Notes under the pieces: model-generated
Databases searched by the model: none
Seen by the model: the letters and a program-made list of their open reading frames with translations, nothing else
What the model was told of the DNA's origin: nothing
Assembly (NCBI RefSeq): GCF_954871325.1
Contig: NC_088776.1
Span: forward strand, 511,671 to 575,670
Direction of reading: 5' to 3'
Length of the DNA: 64,000 bases
Source: Gordionus sp. m RMFG-2023
Taxonomy: Eukaryota > Nematomorpha > Gordioida > Chordodea > Parachordodidae
In this document: positions 26,879 through 39,214 of the stretch, one piece after another
Layout of the letters: every line of letters begins with the position of its first letter
How positions within the stretch are numbered: the stretch's first letter is position 1
Program-made: the position numbers and the translations under genes

Positions 26879-27892
26879 GTTTGATTAGAAAATTGGCTGT
26901 TTTATAGTATTTCTAAAAAAAGGTATATTTGATAATTATACAATTATTACCACAATTTTAATTATATAAATTCCTAAGCTATGATTCTTACAATAAAGGA
27001 ATTACTTGGGGTCATTTAGTGATAATTTGTGATGTGTAAAAAAAAAATTTTCGGGGAATAACAGGCAGCGCGTAGCCAAGGAGGCGGAAACATATGACTT
27101 TGAGATTCGCAAGCCTGGACTTGCCCTTATTAACACAGACTCATTTGAGGATTACTATAAAATGACCGTTTTTATTCCACTTTGGATATATTTTTGACTC
27201 AAGTCAAGGAGCGATTTGTGATAGAATTAAATGGTTCTATCTAATTTACAAACACTCGGAGGATATACCATATTTTGATATTGAAAAAAAAAATTGCATT
27301 TTCCGAAACTCCTCCAGGTACTCAGAACTTGGCCTACTAATCTCCTTAAAAACGTAATAACGAGATAGGGAAAAGCAAAACCAGAACTAAAACAATAAAT
27401 AATTTTTTTTTTTAAATATATAGTATATATAATAAGTTTACTAATCTGTTAGCAAATATTTTCTTTAATGTCTCCTTCTAGTTTGGATATCTCTGTATTT
27501 TGCAAGAATTTATGTTGCTTCTCAGTATATTAATAATTAATTTTATTATATTTATATAAATGTAATAGTAATTTTTAAAAATTATCTAAAGGAGCTAATT
27601 TGATTAATAATTATTTATAAATATAATAGCAATTCTAAGAATATCTAAATATATGGTTTATAAATAAATTTTTAGTAATATGAGTTCTGGAAGCATTTAT
27701 TTTCTGAAAATTTATGTGATAGAAAATTTAGTTCTACAATCATTTATTTTCTGAATTTTATATGTTAGAAAATTTGAGTGTTAAAAGAGGGAATTGAAAG
27801 ATGAATCATGTATTGATATAATTTATATACGTATTCTCTAATAGACTAATACTTATATAATAATCTTCTTTCGCTAAAAATAAATGAATACC

Positions 27893-28197
27893 GGTGGTGG
27901 TATACGGTCCGCAAAGTAGGATTATCTTAACGGTCCTTTAATATTATCTAATTCAGTCATTTATTTACATACATATCTTTTTTAGATATTTTACTTGTTA
28001 AAGACATTTGATTAGCTGATTTAGATATAAACAAACAAACCAAAATTTTTTTTGCCAACATAATAATAATCTAAGCATCGAAATTTTTTTCCAGAATGGG
28101 TTCAAAGATTTATGCTAGCTATTTGCGAAATTTCGAGATTTAGCCATTCTTTTTAAATAATTGTTTAAATTGAGGATTTTTTTTATAACAACACGAG
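27893..28197. mobile_element. Short TAGTGTTG-family element in copy C
   Basis: Orthologous in position to the copy at 20227-20576, with GGTGGTATACGGTCCGC at the left and ATAACAACACGAG at the right. Confidence 0.5.
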
Positions 28198-28309
28198 TCA
28201 TATCGAATTTAAACTTATTCGCCAATCAAATTTAATGAATTATTTTCAAAGGATCAACCAAATATCTTAACAAGGTCCTGGTGACGCTGATGGCTAATTA
28301 GTAATAGCA

Positions 28310-28410
28310 CTTTTTTCTTAGATTTTTCTAATTTTAAGCATCGTAAGGGTGGTTTCCACGTCAATTCAGCAACACTTATATCGCCAAGACACATTAGCGG
28401 AATACTAATA
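28310..28410 (-). CDS. Possible conserved exon, copy C
   Basis: Counterpart of 20690-20790: IPLMCLGDISVAELTWKPP and LRCLKLEKSKK follow a TATTAG acceptor. It is conserved between copies but unassigned. Confidence 0.35.
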
Positions 28411-29025
28411 TTCAGGGAGGACAAATTGAGAATCATTTTTTAAAAAAGCAGGCCTCTTTACAGCTAAATCAATAAAATCGCTAAATTTGCTAAATAGTGT
28501 AGTGTGACTATTTTATTTTAAATTCTTTTAAGTACATTGATTAATTAAATAATATTTTTTTTTAAAAAAAAATATTAAAAATTGTTTGTAAAATAATCGA
28601 TTTCAAAATGATTAGTTTTTTAATTGTCTTTTAATTAATAAATTTATATGATTATTGATTTTATTTTTTGGTTTATAAAGCTTATTAAATCCCTATGATT
28701 TTCTTGGAAGTCTTATTTTATAAGAATCCGCGTATAGTCAGAATTTATTTAATGTACTAATCACGGAATTCATTAGTTAACCTTGATCCGCCTTAGTGAA
28801 AGTGATATTGAGGATTGTGCCAATATTTATTGTGGTCATTAGGAGTTGGTGTCCTAGCATTTACAATTTCGGGGATCTCAGAATTATTTTTTGTTTTAGC
28901 TAGGTTCTTAAAGAAAGATCAATATTCCATTTTTTTTCTGGGAGATTTTTTTTATTTTTTCTTAGAAGGGTTTGTCGTTTGAGCCTTTTTACTGCTTAAT
29001 AGTAATTATAAAAACTTATAAGTTT

Positions 29026-29156
29026 AGAGAAAAGAAGAGAAGAGAAGAGAAGAGAGAGAAGAGAAGAGAAGAGAGAGAGAAGAGAAGAGAAGAGAAGAGA
29101 AGAGAAGAGAAGAGAAGAGAAGAGAAGAGAAGAGAAGAGAAGAGAAGAGAAGAGAA
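29026..29156. repeat. (AAGAG)n microsatellite
   Basis: About 130 bp of AAGAG units with a few AG interruptions. It is followed at 29345-29372 by a short AATCAGTC tandem. Confidence 0.95.
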
Positions 29157-29379
29157 TATTCCACTTTTTTGTGTTAGGAATTGGAGTAAACGAATGGTTT
29201 AGTTAATTTTTTTAAACGTTTTTTATAAAGCTTTTTTGATTTGGCTCATAACATAGGATTATAAATTTTTTTAATTTGATGGGGATTAAGAAGAGATAAG
29301 GGAAGTATCGAATATAAGGAATTTACCCTAAGTTCCAAGAGTCCAGTCAATCAGTCAATCAGTCAATCCGTCAGAACCC

Positions 29380-30690
29380 AGATTCTGCGTTGACAATAGA
29401 TTGGGTCGATTCTAGAATGTTTGAAATGTGAGTTAATTTTTCCGACATATTGTTTTTATTTAGGTGTGATTATGGTATCGGCCTTGACTGTATAAATAAT
29501 TGTTAAATCAATGCCCCCCCCCCACCTCTTATTGGAATCTATAAAACCATGTAGTCGTACTTATATTATATCATAGCAGTAATAATATGAGCAACTAATC
29601 TGGCCGCCATCATTTTAAGTTTAATTTTTGTATATTTCAATATATTCAAAATTTGAATTTGAACATCATTAAATATAAAAGCGAGAAGATGATCACGCGA
29701 ACATTTTCACACTACAGGAAATGGCGATTAAGATAAATTAGTCACTTCATTTATTATACTAGTAAATCAGGCACTTCTTCGTTCCCTTTCCCCTCCCCTC
29801 ACCCCAAGGCCAATTGATATTATTACGCCCCTCATAAATTTACTCATTCATAACGCGACCCCCTTACTAAAAAGGGAAATTAAAATCAAGTTAGCAAGAC
29901 TCTCAAATTCTGAAATACGTTTTACGATATTTTAACGCCTTATCTAACGCAATCTACAGATAGAATTTGGCCAATTTTTTGAGTTTTTAATGCAGAAATA
30001 AAATGGCGACTTCCTACGCATTCCTCCCACTCTTGCATAATCTCTTTAGATTTAAAAAAAAAATATGCACATATATATATATTATATCTCAGCAGATAGA
30101 ACATTTTAATTCCCCGTAATTCTAATTTTATTAATTTTTTGGAACAAAAAAAAATATGTACAAAATTCCCAGCTCATAAATATTTATTAATCTTGAAATT
30201 GCTTTCCATTTACTTTCTTTCCTTTCCAATAGCTATGTCCATCTTATAAAATTATCATTTTTTTTTTACTACATTATCTACAAGATATTATTAGAGAAAA
30301 TGGCATAAAATTAAAAGATTTTGGTCATGACATTGTATAAATTAAAAAAAAAATATATATATTTCTTTCTATTTTTTCCATTTCTCCTTCCTTCCATTTT
30401 ACCAATTCCTCATTCTTCCTCCCTCAGTTACCTGTACGGCTGAATCTCAATATAACTAACACTGGTTGATTAATCTGACTCGAACCTACTCGAAAATGAT
30501 TCATTCCAAAATATGTCGGCTATTTTATTTGCTTATTCCACAAAATTCCCGATTTTTCTGGCATTTATTATGGTTTAAGATCGAAATTTGACAAGGATAA
30601 CTAACTGTCACTTGTGTTTAAAATAAAATAAAACATATGAAAAATAAAATCTTATTTATTAAAATATTGCTAGGCATATTTATTTTTTGG
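29380..30690. other. AT-rich sequence, no gene seen
   Basis: I found no coding exon, RNA gene or element end. A run of C lies at 29514-29523. Confidence 0.4.
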
Positions 30691-30699
30691 TTATTAAAA

Positions 30700-32890
30700 T
30701 AATGGTAAATTTTTATTTTTTATAACCATTTGTACATTTATTAATATTATAATTTCTTATTCAATTCAGGGGAATTAATATTAATTTTTGGTAACTTAAT
30801 ATCATAGAATGTTTAATATATTCTCCCTTATAATTAACAGGCATAACTAATGCCATGCCTATATTTTGTGTCATAATCAGCATTATTAAAACATAAATAA
30901 ATTAGGATATCGATTGATATAATGTAATTATGTAAATATCAGCTTTGGATTAAAATACATCCCCCTAAAAATTACTAGAATAGGTAATCAATAATCAATA
31001 ATTTATTGAAATAATATTTTAAGCTTTTTTAAAATAATTACTTACATTTATAAAATGAAAATATTTGTAATCAAGTTTATTATCATTTTTTTAAATGTAT
31101 TCCGACCAATGGCGTGCAAAAAAAGGGGAATAAGTTTTAAACCCTATAAGCCATATTCCCTTTTTGTAAATGAATGACTTATACAGTGAATCCTTAGCTG
31201 ATGTAACTATAATAGTTTATAAATATGATAGAGGTCGGAGAGACCCGGTTCAGAATCGTCACACATGTCGAGTTTAACGGTCGGGCCTGGACCGTGCTTA
31301 TTTTTTACCCAACTAGGCCCCGTTTTTTTTAAGCGGCCCATACTAATAGTTTATCATATAAAATATAATATCAAAACCTACTTTAATTCCATCAAATTTT
31401 CAATCCACAATTTCTAAATTTATATATATATATGTTAGCGTCGATGTGTTATTTCTTTCAACTATAGATCCTTTTTTTTGAGAGCGTTTTTTTTAAAAAT
31501 ATTTAAAATTTTGATTTTACCAGAAATGTATTCCAGCATGTCTAGAATCCCGATTATCTTATGAATTGTTGATAATTTTACCGATATCTTTTGACTTCAT
31601 TTATAATTTGTATGAAAAATTAAATGTATAAACTAATGTAAATTATATTAAGTTCCAAAAATTTGATGATAAATGTATCTTGAAATTCATATAGGTATAG
31701 GTATTCCAAACATGTTGGAATGCGTTTCCGATAGAATCAGATTTTTTAGATTTCAAAAATACGTGCTCAAAAAATGATTGACAGTTGAAAAATATAACGC
31801 ATCGCCGCCAATTATATTTCATTCGATTACTACCATATTCGATTCTGTTCCTTATTATATGTTATAATTCTATTTCCAAATTATTTATTGATAACTCATT
31901 GGTAGATAGATCGATGAGAAATAGTTTTCTAATGTTTAGCCAGAAAAATATTGCCTAAGTCTCGAGATTTCGATCATGTATGTCTAGACCTTTGTTCCTT
32001 CTATGAGCAGAATCTTCAGAACTTACTATTTTTCTGGATAAAACACTGAGTCAGAGCCGTTTAACAATACTAATTTAAATGGGACATCAATTATGTTACG
32101 ATAATTAAGATTATTGTTTTTAAAAATAGATGGACGATATTCAAATTATTTAATTTTTTATTATTATCGGTGTTTGCAAGAGTTCTGGACCGAACCCCGA
32201 GTTGTAGATATTTTCCACGAAACAAATCTGAAACCGAAATTTTTTTTTCACAGAGACTCAGAACCTATCGATTTTTTCCGCAGTCGGTTCAAGAGTTATT
32301 AAATTGCACGGATCGTAGAATTTTAAAAATACGAATCGGTTCTAAAAAAAAAATTTATAAACCGGGTCGGCTATTTTTTTACAAAACCGTAACCGACGGT
32401 TAACAAACCACCTAAAAGTATCCGAAAAAATATCCCAACTTCTAAAATATGATCTCATTCTCTCCTTAGTGTTGTTAAAAACGGCTCACCTTACTATTTT
32501 AGCCAGAAACCTGATCCTAAGCCTCGAGTCTTTCGCTAATAAGATGTCGTCTGAACTTTTGTACCATCTATGAACAAAATCCTTATACCTGCCTTTTCTG
32601 GATGAAAAGATTTTATTGTTTTTTTTCCTCTTGGTATTCCCTCCGGTTTCCCATTTCCGGCTAAGAACGCAATATATCGCAAGGATAAAATTGCTATGAT
32701 GTGAACAATATTTGTTGATTTTTAGTGACCTCTTGTTGAAGATGCGAATAGATATTGAAATTCGAGGTAAAAAAAATATATTTATTACGAAGATTCTAAT
32801 GTCAAGATTTTGATTTTTTCATCTGGAACCTAGCAGAGACGATGGATTTTAAAAGAGAGTAACGTTCACTTTATTGTCACATATCTTACG
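30700..32890. repeat. Left outer arm of a large inverted duplication
   Basis: The segment 30760-31920 is the reverse complement of about 60680-61920 (for example GAATGTTTAATATATTC, CCAATGGCGTGC, CTTAGCTGATG and TTTACCGATATCTTTT each recur in mirror). 32620-32890 mirrors 56870-57130 (CCTCTTGTTGAAGATGC, GTAACGTTCACTTTATTGTC). Identity is roughly 70-85 percent with indels. The stretch 31925-32620 between the two blocks is filled by short elements. Confidence 0.7.
31925..32405. mobile_element. Short-element cluster in the left outer arm
   Basis: 31925-32068 is a TAGTGTTG-family copy ending GCCGTTTAACAATACTA. 32163-32405 is a different ACCG/CGGT-rich unit (GGACCGAACCCCGAG to CCGTAACCGACGGTTAAC). 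No coding sequence. Confidence 0.4.
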
Positions 32891-33520
32891 TCACTAATAT
32901 GTCAGACCATGACGGCCCATTACTATCAATTTATCACAAATTAATGTAGATTTTCAACTGAAACCATATACCTCTAGCATGCTAATAGCGACTTTGAATT
33001 CTCACTAAGCAAAAGATAGAGAACCTTAGATCCATTCGTGGCCATTCTCAGTTGCTGATCAGAACACATCAGCAAGACGAGGTCAATTTAACAATAAAGG
33101 CTACCGAAATATTATTACAAATTATATTTTAAAAAATAAATAAATAAAATGCATAAAATTATCTTTTAAAAAAATAAATGTATTTTTTGAATTCATAAAT
33201 TGTATATTTTATTTAATATTTTTTTATTTTTAAATATTTCAAAAATATAATTACATATTAAAATTATTGGTTCGGTTATTTCTTTTCATCATCATCTTTG
33301 ATCAATGATTTGCGCAGATTAATTACAATAAAAAGACATTTTAGATAGGTTCATTAATATTGTATTATTGAGAAATTAGAGATAATAAGAGGAAATAACA
33401 TTTTTTTTTTGATGTTTTCAAAATAAATTTAAAAAAAATAAAAAATATCTTTTAAGAAGATGACTTAAATCAATAAAATGTATGTAATATATAATAATAT
33501 TTATATATAAATAAGTGCAC

Positions 33521-34273
33521 ATGAAATATTCGGGACAAACTATGCACCATTCCTCCACTATTCCAACCATGAGATTGATATTTTCTTTTTCCCCATCTCG
33601 AATCTCTTCCAGTTCTGCGAGGTATGAAAATTTTTTCGCCATGGCAGCTAAACCATCGATCGCGTATAAATACGCGGCTACCTTATCTCCTACCACCCTT
33701 TATAGTCTATCTACTACTAAACGTTTCGCGTCGGACATTAAACAGATTGTGACGGATCCAGAAAATTCTAGAAATCTGCAGAATTATAGGATCTCTAAAG
33801 AGGAATTCGAAGGTATAGAACGAGATCATTCCATCATCAAGATTATAGTGGGGATAGTGGTTCTGATGCTAAGTTTTTTCATAACGGTGGCCTTGATCTA
33901 TTTAGTGAGAACGTGCAAATCCAAAATATTATCGTTGCTTTCACACACCCTGGGATGCAGCTTGGTAGATAGTTACCGTCCTACCCTTCAGATCAACAAA
34001 AAAGGTTATGGCGGCCATTTCGGAGGAGGTTATAACCCCCCGGTTACAGTTGAACTGCCCTTAACGGACGATTCGTCACCGATTAAGACCAGATCCATAA
34101 AATCTCCCAAAGCGCACCCGAGATTTGTGAATAAACTCTCCCAAAATAGTGATCACGTTGATGTTTACGCGACAAAAGATGACAATATGGCTAACGTTGA
34201 AGCCAAAGGATGGGACAAAATTTTCGCCATGAAAGATAGATTGGCTGAGTTAGCCGCATTAGAGGGTAAATAA
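33521..34273 (+). CDS. Single-pass membrane protein, about 250 residues, unknown function
   Basis: The frame has an in-frame stop just before the first ATG at 33521. An internal ATG at 33641 (context CGCCATGG) is an alternative start. The first 80 residues are Ser/Thr/Arg-rich with almost no acids, which could be a mitochondrial or signal presequence. One transmembrane segment, IIKIIVGIVVLMLSFFITVA and on to about residue 130, is followed by a basic stretch (RTCKSK). Later come a Gly-rich motif KKGYGGHFGGGYNPP and a charged tail ending KDRLAELAALEGK. An AATAAA overlaps the stop codon. It is far longer than any other uninterrupted non-repeat frame nearby and has normal amino acid composition, so I think it is a real gene or last exon. 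I do not recognise the family. Confidence 0.6.
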   Translation: MKYSGQTMHHSSTIPTMRLIFSFSPSRISSSSARYENFFAMAAKPSIAYKYAATLSPTTLYSLSTTKRFASDIKQIVTDPENSRNLQNYRISKEEFEGIERDHSIIKIIVGIVVLMLSFFITVALIYLVRTCKSKILSLLSHTLGCSLVDSYRPTLQINKKGYGGHFGGGYNPPVTVELPLTDDSSPIKTRSIKSPKAHPRFVNKLSQNSDHVDVYATKDDNMANVEAKGWDKIFAMKDRLAELAALEGK

Positions 34274-34480
34274 AACTAAAATTAGAGTTTTGCATATTTT
34301 GTTTTTTTTTTGTTTTGTAATTTTTAATGTTTCTATTTCTCCTTCCATTTATTTATTACTTCATTTCTTTCATTAATTTATTTCCTTTTTCAATCCTTAA
34401 AATCATAAATAGATAAATATTATTGTAACAATGAGTCCGCCCTTTTTTTAGCATACTAGAAAAGATCTAAATAATGACAC
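34274..34480. other. 3' flank of the membrane protein gene
   Basis: T-rich downstream sequence with no further feature until the element at 34488. Confidence 0.4.
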
Positions 34481-34487
34481 GTGACCT

Positions 34488-34545
34488 TAGTGTTGTTTAC
34501 CGGCTCGCTTTGATTCGATTTCTAAAAAACGAACGTTTCTTTCTC

Positions 34546-34629
<84 letters not shown>

Positions 34630-34767
34630 AATATAAAAAATATTGCCCAGGTCCTGAAATTTCGCTAACAGATGTTTAAACCTTTGCGCCATCTATGGGG
34701 AAAAATCTTCAGGCTTATGTAAATACATTTCTGGATACAATATCAAGTTAGCCGTTTAACAACACTA
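34488..34767. mobile_element. TAGTGTTG-family element carrying an internal (TTTC)n expansion
   Basis: The ends are TAGTGTTGTTTACCGGCTCG and GCCGTTTAACAACACTA. The flanking 8-bp duplication CGTGACCT/CTTGACCT has one mismatch. A (TTTC)n run occupies 34537-34629 in the left half of the element. Confidence 0.85.
34537..34629. repeat. (TTTC)n microsatellite
   Basis: About 93 bp of near-perfect TTTC units inside the short element. Confidence 0.95.
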
Positions 34768-34996
34768 CTTGACCTCCATTTTTATGAATGGAAGAATGGA
34801 AGAAATTTCAGCATTTATAACTATGTGATGTGAAGGTAAAAACTAACTAGATTAAGATGTAATGATTATACCCCTAGAATTATGGTTGCTTTGAAGGATG
34901 GTTATGCTGTTGGCGAAAATAAATTTTTTATTGCGAAGTTTTTGGAAATACTGGGAGCTTAATTCTAATTTATTATTTTGCATATAGTATCTCTCT

Positions 34997-35113
<117 letters not shown>

Positions 35114-35357
35114 GATAAAGAAAGAAAATTTGAAGTAGTAATAGAAATACTTTCATTAAAAAAATACTATCGAGCAATATTTTTAATATTTTTTTAAAAT
35201 TCTCTCGAATCAAATTATATTAAATTAGGAGATTTGAAACAATTCTATAGAACACTTTTTATTACTGTGAGCAAACTTAGACAGCTTTAACAAGCGTCAA
35301 CATTGTAAATATTTTAAAATACTGACAAATCCTGGTCAATAAAAATTGATATCACAA

Positions 35358-35930
35358 AGTTTCAAACCGGTTAAATATACTCTTTTTAGAGGTTAGGTTT
35401 AAGGTTCAAAGCGATATAATTTTAACTGTTCCAGTTTGGTAAATTAGCTAAAGTTAATATCGGATCTATTTGGGTTTCAGGTTCGGCTTTTGTTCCCTAT
35501 TAGGGGATTAGTAGTACTCACTTACTCTCCAATGTCAATCACCACCATTAATATTCAGTCTCACATTGACCCTTTAACATATTTCATCTTATGCGTTCTT
35601 TAATAACATGAACAATCTCAACATATACTTCTATCCAATCAGGAAAATTTATCATATCAATTCTAATCCTTCTCTCAAAATAAATTTTAGGCCTGAACGG
35701 AACTAGTAAAATGCTATAATGTTCAAACCGGTTAAAATACTCTTTTAGCGGTTTGGTTAAGGTTCAAGCGATAAAGTTTTAACTGTTCCCAACTGGTAAA
35801 TTAGCTAAAGTTAATATCGGATCTATTTGGGTTCAGGTTAGGCTTTTGTTCCCTACTATGGATTAGTAGAGTGGTTCGATCAATTCACTCACTTACTCTC
35901 CAATGATCACCTACTACGACATAAACTATA
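35358..35930. repeat. Two-copy tandem duplication, period about 365 bp
   Basis: 35358-35540 and 35720-35930 share AAACCGGTTAAA, TTAGCTAAAGTTAATATCGG, ATCTATTTGGGTT and TTACTCTCCAATG in the same order, with scattered changes. It is non-coding. An ACCGGTT/AACCGG palindrome marks the left end of each copy. Confidence 0.8.
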
Positions 35931-35939
35931 GTTTCCTAT

Positions 35940-37840
35940 TAACCTCAAAATAAATTTTTTTTAAGATTTAAAATGATTAATATAACATTTGAAGCCTCCT
36001 TGTTATGCCACAAATTTGCCACATGGGAATTTATTGAATAAATAATAAAATTCGGAATAATTAACAATTATAGATGAATTTAAATAGTTATTTAAATATT
36101 AAAATAAAGTTCTTAATATTATTGATAAATGTAAATAAAAAAGGCTAAAACTAAATATTTCATCCGGAAAAAATGTTAGGCAAGAACTGATTATTTTGCT
36201 TATAGAAGGAACAGGGGTTCTTCTAGAACATATGTTATCGAAATCTCCGGTCTTAGGCAATATTTTTCTAGCTAACATTATTGAGTTAAGCCGTTTATAC
36301 ATCATTAGATAAATGGTATAGTAAAGTGGGATATGTCAATACGTATACATTTCCTATTCCCCCATTCTTATATATTACATTTATTACACATTATAAATTT
36401 TATCGAGTTTATTTTAATCATTTCATTTTTAAGATTCTTGGGTGATGGAGGAAAAGGAAGCAGGTTGGTGTCCAGCTTCAAATAATTTAACGGTTCCCAT
36501 CATGATTGTCATCAATAGTCCTAATGGAACCAAAAAACGAATTAATTAATAAAAAATGTTCAAAAAATTAATCCTTAAAAAACAAGGCTTCCAATTTCAT
36601 TTTTTTCCAGGTCTTCTCTTGTATCCATTTTTTTTTCTCCCATAATCTTCCCTATGACACACCCATCTAACGTTGAAATAGTTTAATGAGACGAGACTGA
36701 TACCATTTGATTGTGTTAATGCTTTATAGTTTATAATGTGTTTAATTATATAATTTCGTTGTCGAAATAAATATATATATATATATTATTTTTTAAACAT
36801 TTATGAATATATGATTACATATTATATTAGGGATGGACATAAATAATGATGATAAATGCCATTTGAATATTGTCTCAGTTAAAGGAAGGTATCGAAGAAT
36901 TTATGTTTTGTTTTAAAATCCTTGTGAATTTCAGATAACGCGTTTTATAATGGTAAAACACGCAAATTAGTAAAAAGCTTTTTGTTAATCGCGTTAACTG
37001 AAAAAAAAAACGTAAATTAGTTAGCGTTTTTTTCCACTATCTATATTATTTAGGAATTAACAGACTCAATACTATCTTGATATATTATATTGTTAGAGAG
37101 CAGTGATAAGACATTTCTGAAAGGGAATCATTTTATTAAAAAATTTGTTTATTGCTAGAAAACCCTTAGAAATAATTATTTAACTGAAAAGTAAATTGAA
37201 CATGATATTAGTTTATATATGATTCATAATATTTTTTTTAGAGTTTCTAATGATAATTTTACCAACAATGACTGCCCAGTGATAAGTTTTAATAACTTAT
37301 TAAAGCCACGGAACACTTATTTTTATTCGGAAGTGGCATATGGATTTAGGCTATGCTGAATCAAGACCGATATGGTTATGACCACTTTCCACTATATTAT
37401 TTTTTTGAATAGCCATGTTATCAAGGGAAGATTTATTTTCAAAAAATTATAATATTCTATATAATAATAATAATAAGCAATTTAAATATAAAACTAGTTA
37501 TTACATAATTTATAACTTTGTTTAAAAAAAAAAGGACTATTATTTTCTATAAGAAAGAAAATAAAATAATATTTAAACGAGCTTTATTAAAAAAATATAA
37601 ATTGTAAAAGTACTTTTACTAACTTTGTTTTCCCCTATTAAAAAAAAACCTTAGATATAAATTACAATTTCATTTTTTCTTCTCAGAAACTCATTTACTT
37701 CGACTATATCAATTATTATGAATATTTTTTTCCCTTTTTTTTGATAGAAGAAGTTTTATTTTTTTTTATCATTTAGAAAATTTTAAAGTTATATAAACTC
37801 GAAATTCCCCATTTTGGCCAAAATAATTATATATATATAT
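35940..37840. other. AT-rich sequence with one decayed short element
   Basis: 36095-36306 resembles a TAGTGTTG-family copy (AAATATTTCATCC to GCCGTTTATACATCATTA). The rest holds no exon or RNA that I can support. Confidence 0.4.
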
Positions 37841-37850
37841 ATATTTTATA

Positions 37851-38056
37851 TAGTGGTTGTTTAAACATCTCGTTTTGAGCCGATTTTTAAAAAAAACGGC
37901 TAACTCAGTATTCCATCCAGAAAAAAATATGACGCAAGAACTGAAGATTTTGCTAATAGAAGGATCTAAGGTCTTGACGTTATATTAACGTAATCTCGAG
38001 GCTTAGGCATAATTTATTCTGGCTAAAATATTGAGTAAAGCCGTTTAACAACACTA
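37851..38056. mobile_element. TAGTGTTG-family element with TSD
   Basis: It begins TAGTGGTTGTTTAAACATCTC and ends GCCGTTTAACAACACT. ATTTTATA is found on both sides as the 8-bp duplication. A second, truncated copy starts immediately after it. Confidence 0.8.
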
Positions 38057-38057
38057 T

Positions 38058-38249
38058 TTTATATACTGATTTTGAGCCAAATTTTAAAAATGGCTAACTC
38101 AATATTTCATCCAGAATACTATTACGCAAGGCAGGCTGAAGATTTTATTTGTAGAAGGAACGAAGGTTTGGACATCTATTAGCGAAATCTAGAAGCTAGG
38201 GGCCTTATTTTTCTGGCTAAAATGTTGAGTTAGCCGTTTTAACAATAAT
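38058..38249. mobile_element. Truncated adjacent copy of the same short element
   Basis: It contains the interior of the family (GGCTAACTCAATATTTCATCC and GAGTTAGCCGTTTTAACAA) but lacks the TAGTGTTG left terminus. Its proximity suggests insertion into, or tandem formation with, the neighbouring copy. Confidence 0.65.
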
Positions 38250-39214
38250 TAAAATATAAGTCTAAATAGCCCATAAGTGAATCTAGAAAATTTTGTTTTT
38301 ATTTATACGAAATGGGGTTTCTACGATTTTACACTAATCTAATAAATACTATTTCGCCATTTTATAGAATTTCTCCCCCCCAAAAAAAATTTGAATAATG
38401 TATTTTCTATACAAAAATCTGAGAATGGAAATTAGCAATAATATCGTTTTCGTTTCGAAGAAAAACAAATCATCATTTTTGGGGTTTTTAGATTTTTTAG
38501 CCGTGACTGACGATTAACTGTCGGTTTTTATAACTGCGTGAAATTACTTTATGGTTAGATGATTCAGATTTGGGTTAATAATAACGGATGGATTTGGTTT
38601 TCGACCTACAGTTATAGCGGCGTGACACTTTTGCGGGTGGTCATGAAAAGGGTAGCGGTTAAAATTATATGGGATTGGCTTGTTTATGCTCGTTATAATG
38701 GGACATGATCAAATATTCTCAGTACACTCTTCTGGGGAAGAAAAAACATATGCAAAAACAAATTAACAAGTTTATCCACTAAGACAATGAAAATTTTAAA
38801 CAATAACCGGGTAGGGGGGGGGGGGAGTTAATTGAATAAATCAAATCAAACGATATAATAAAATTAATTTTTTTTAAAAAATATTATGTGAATTTGATTT
38901 CGTAATGCCTGCCTATCAATCAAAAAATATATAACTTAAGGTAGTCCTTCCAATTCCGTCTATTTAATACCACTAAGAAAATAATTTTTTTCTTCTTCTA
39001 AGGTTTATTTTGAATGTTCAATTAAAAGAGGTTTAATATCGCTCAAAATATTAGAGGGCTCAATTCCACTGGGATATCGAATCTCTCACTTTTAAATCAA
39101 TTATTTTTTTAATATTTTGAAAAAATTTGATCTGACACCTCCAAAAGTTACAGAGTTCCCATACTGTAAATTTCAAACAATTTTGACGCTAACTGCTCAT
39201 TTTATAATTTATAT

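Larger units (their letters stand above)
25165..28655. repeat. Tandem unit copy C
   Basis: It is collinear with copy A, with 28430-28655 matching 22978-23180 beyond the LTR element. It carries the terminal exon, the GGAA run, the signal-peptide exon, the short element and the possible MCLGD exon in the same order. Confidence 0.8.

Noticed and set aside
19194-27195. Exon-like plus-strand reading (QRVANEMETYDYKI … KPGLALINTDSF) conserved between copies A and C, faintly like the start of a caspase domain
   Set aside because: The minus strand is equally open over the same bases, differences are not biased to silent sites, and no continuation with caspase mot­ifs follows. Conservation may simply reflect the duplication.
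19738-27355. FKEISRxSSEYLEEF frame on the minus strand in copies A and C
   Set aside because: Only about 17 codons, no clear splice borders, and no third copy to test it.
28972-29202. Frame of Arg/Glu/Lys repeats
   Set aside because: Translation of the (AAGAG)n run.
29345-29372. Possible CRISPR-like or direct-repeat array (AATCAGTC)
   Set aside because: Only three or four 8-bp units without spacers; simple tandem repeat in a eukaryotic genome.
33418-33696. Minus-strand 92-codon frame overlapping the membrane protein gene
   Set aside because: It overlaps the N-terminal part of a longer and better supported frame. No splice or domain support, although its composition is protein-like.
38500-38720. 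Less AT-rich stretch with a 40-codon open reading (NGWIWFSTYSYSGV)
   Set aside because: No splice borders or repeat elsewhere that would support coding. It resembles CGGTTA/AACCG-rich element text instead.
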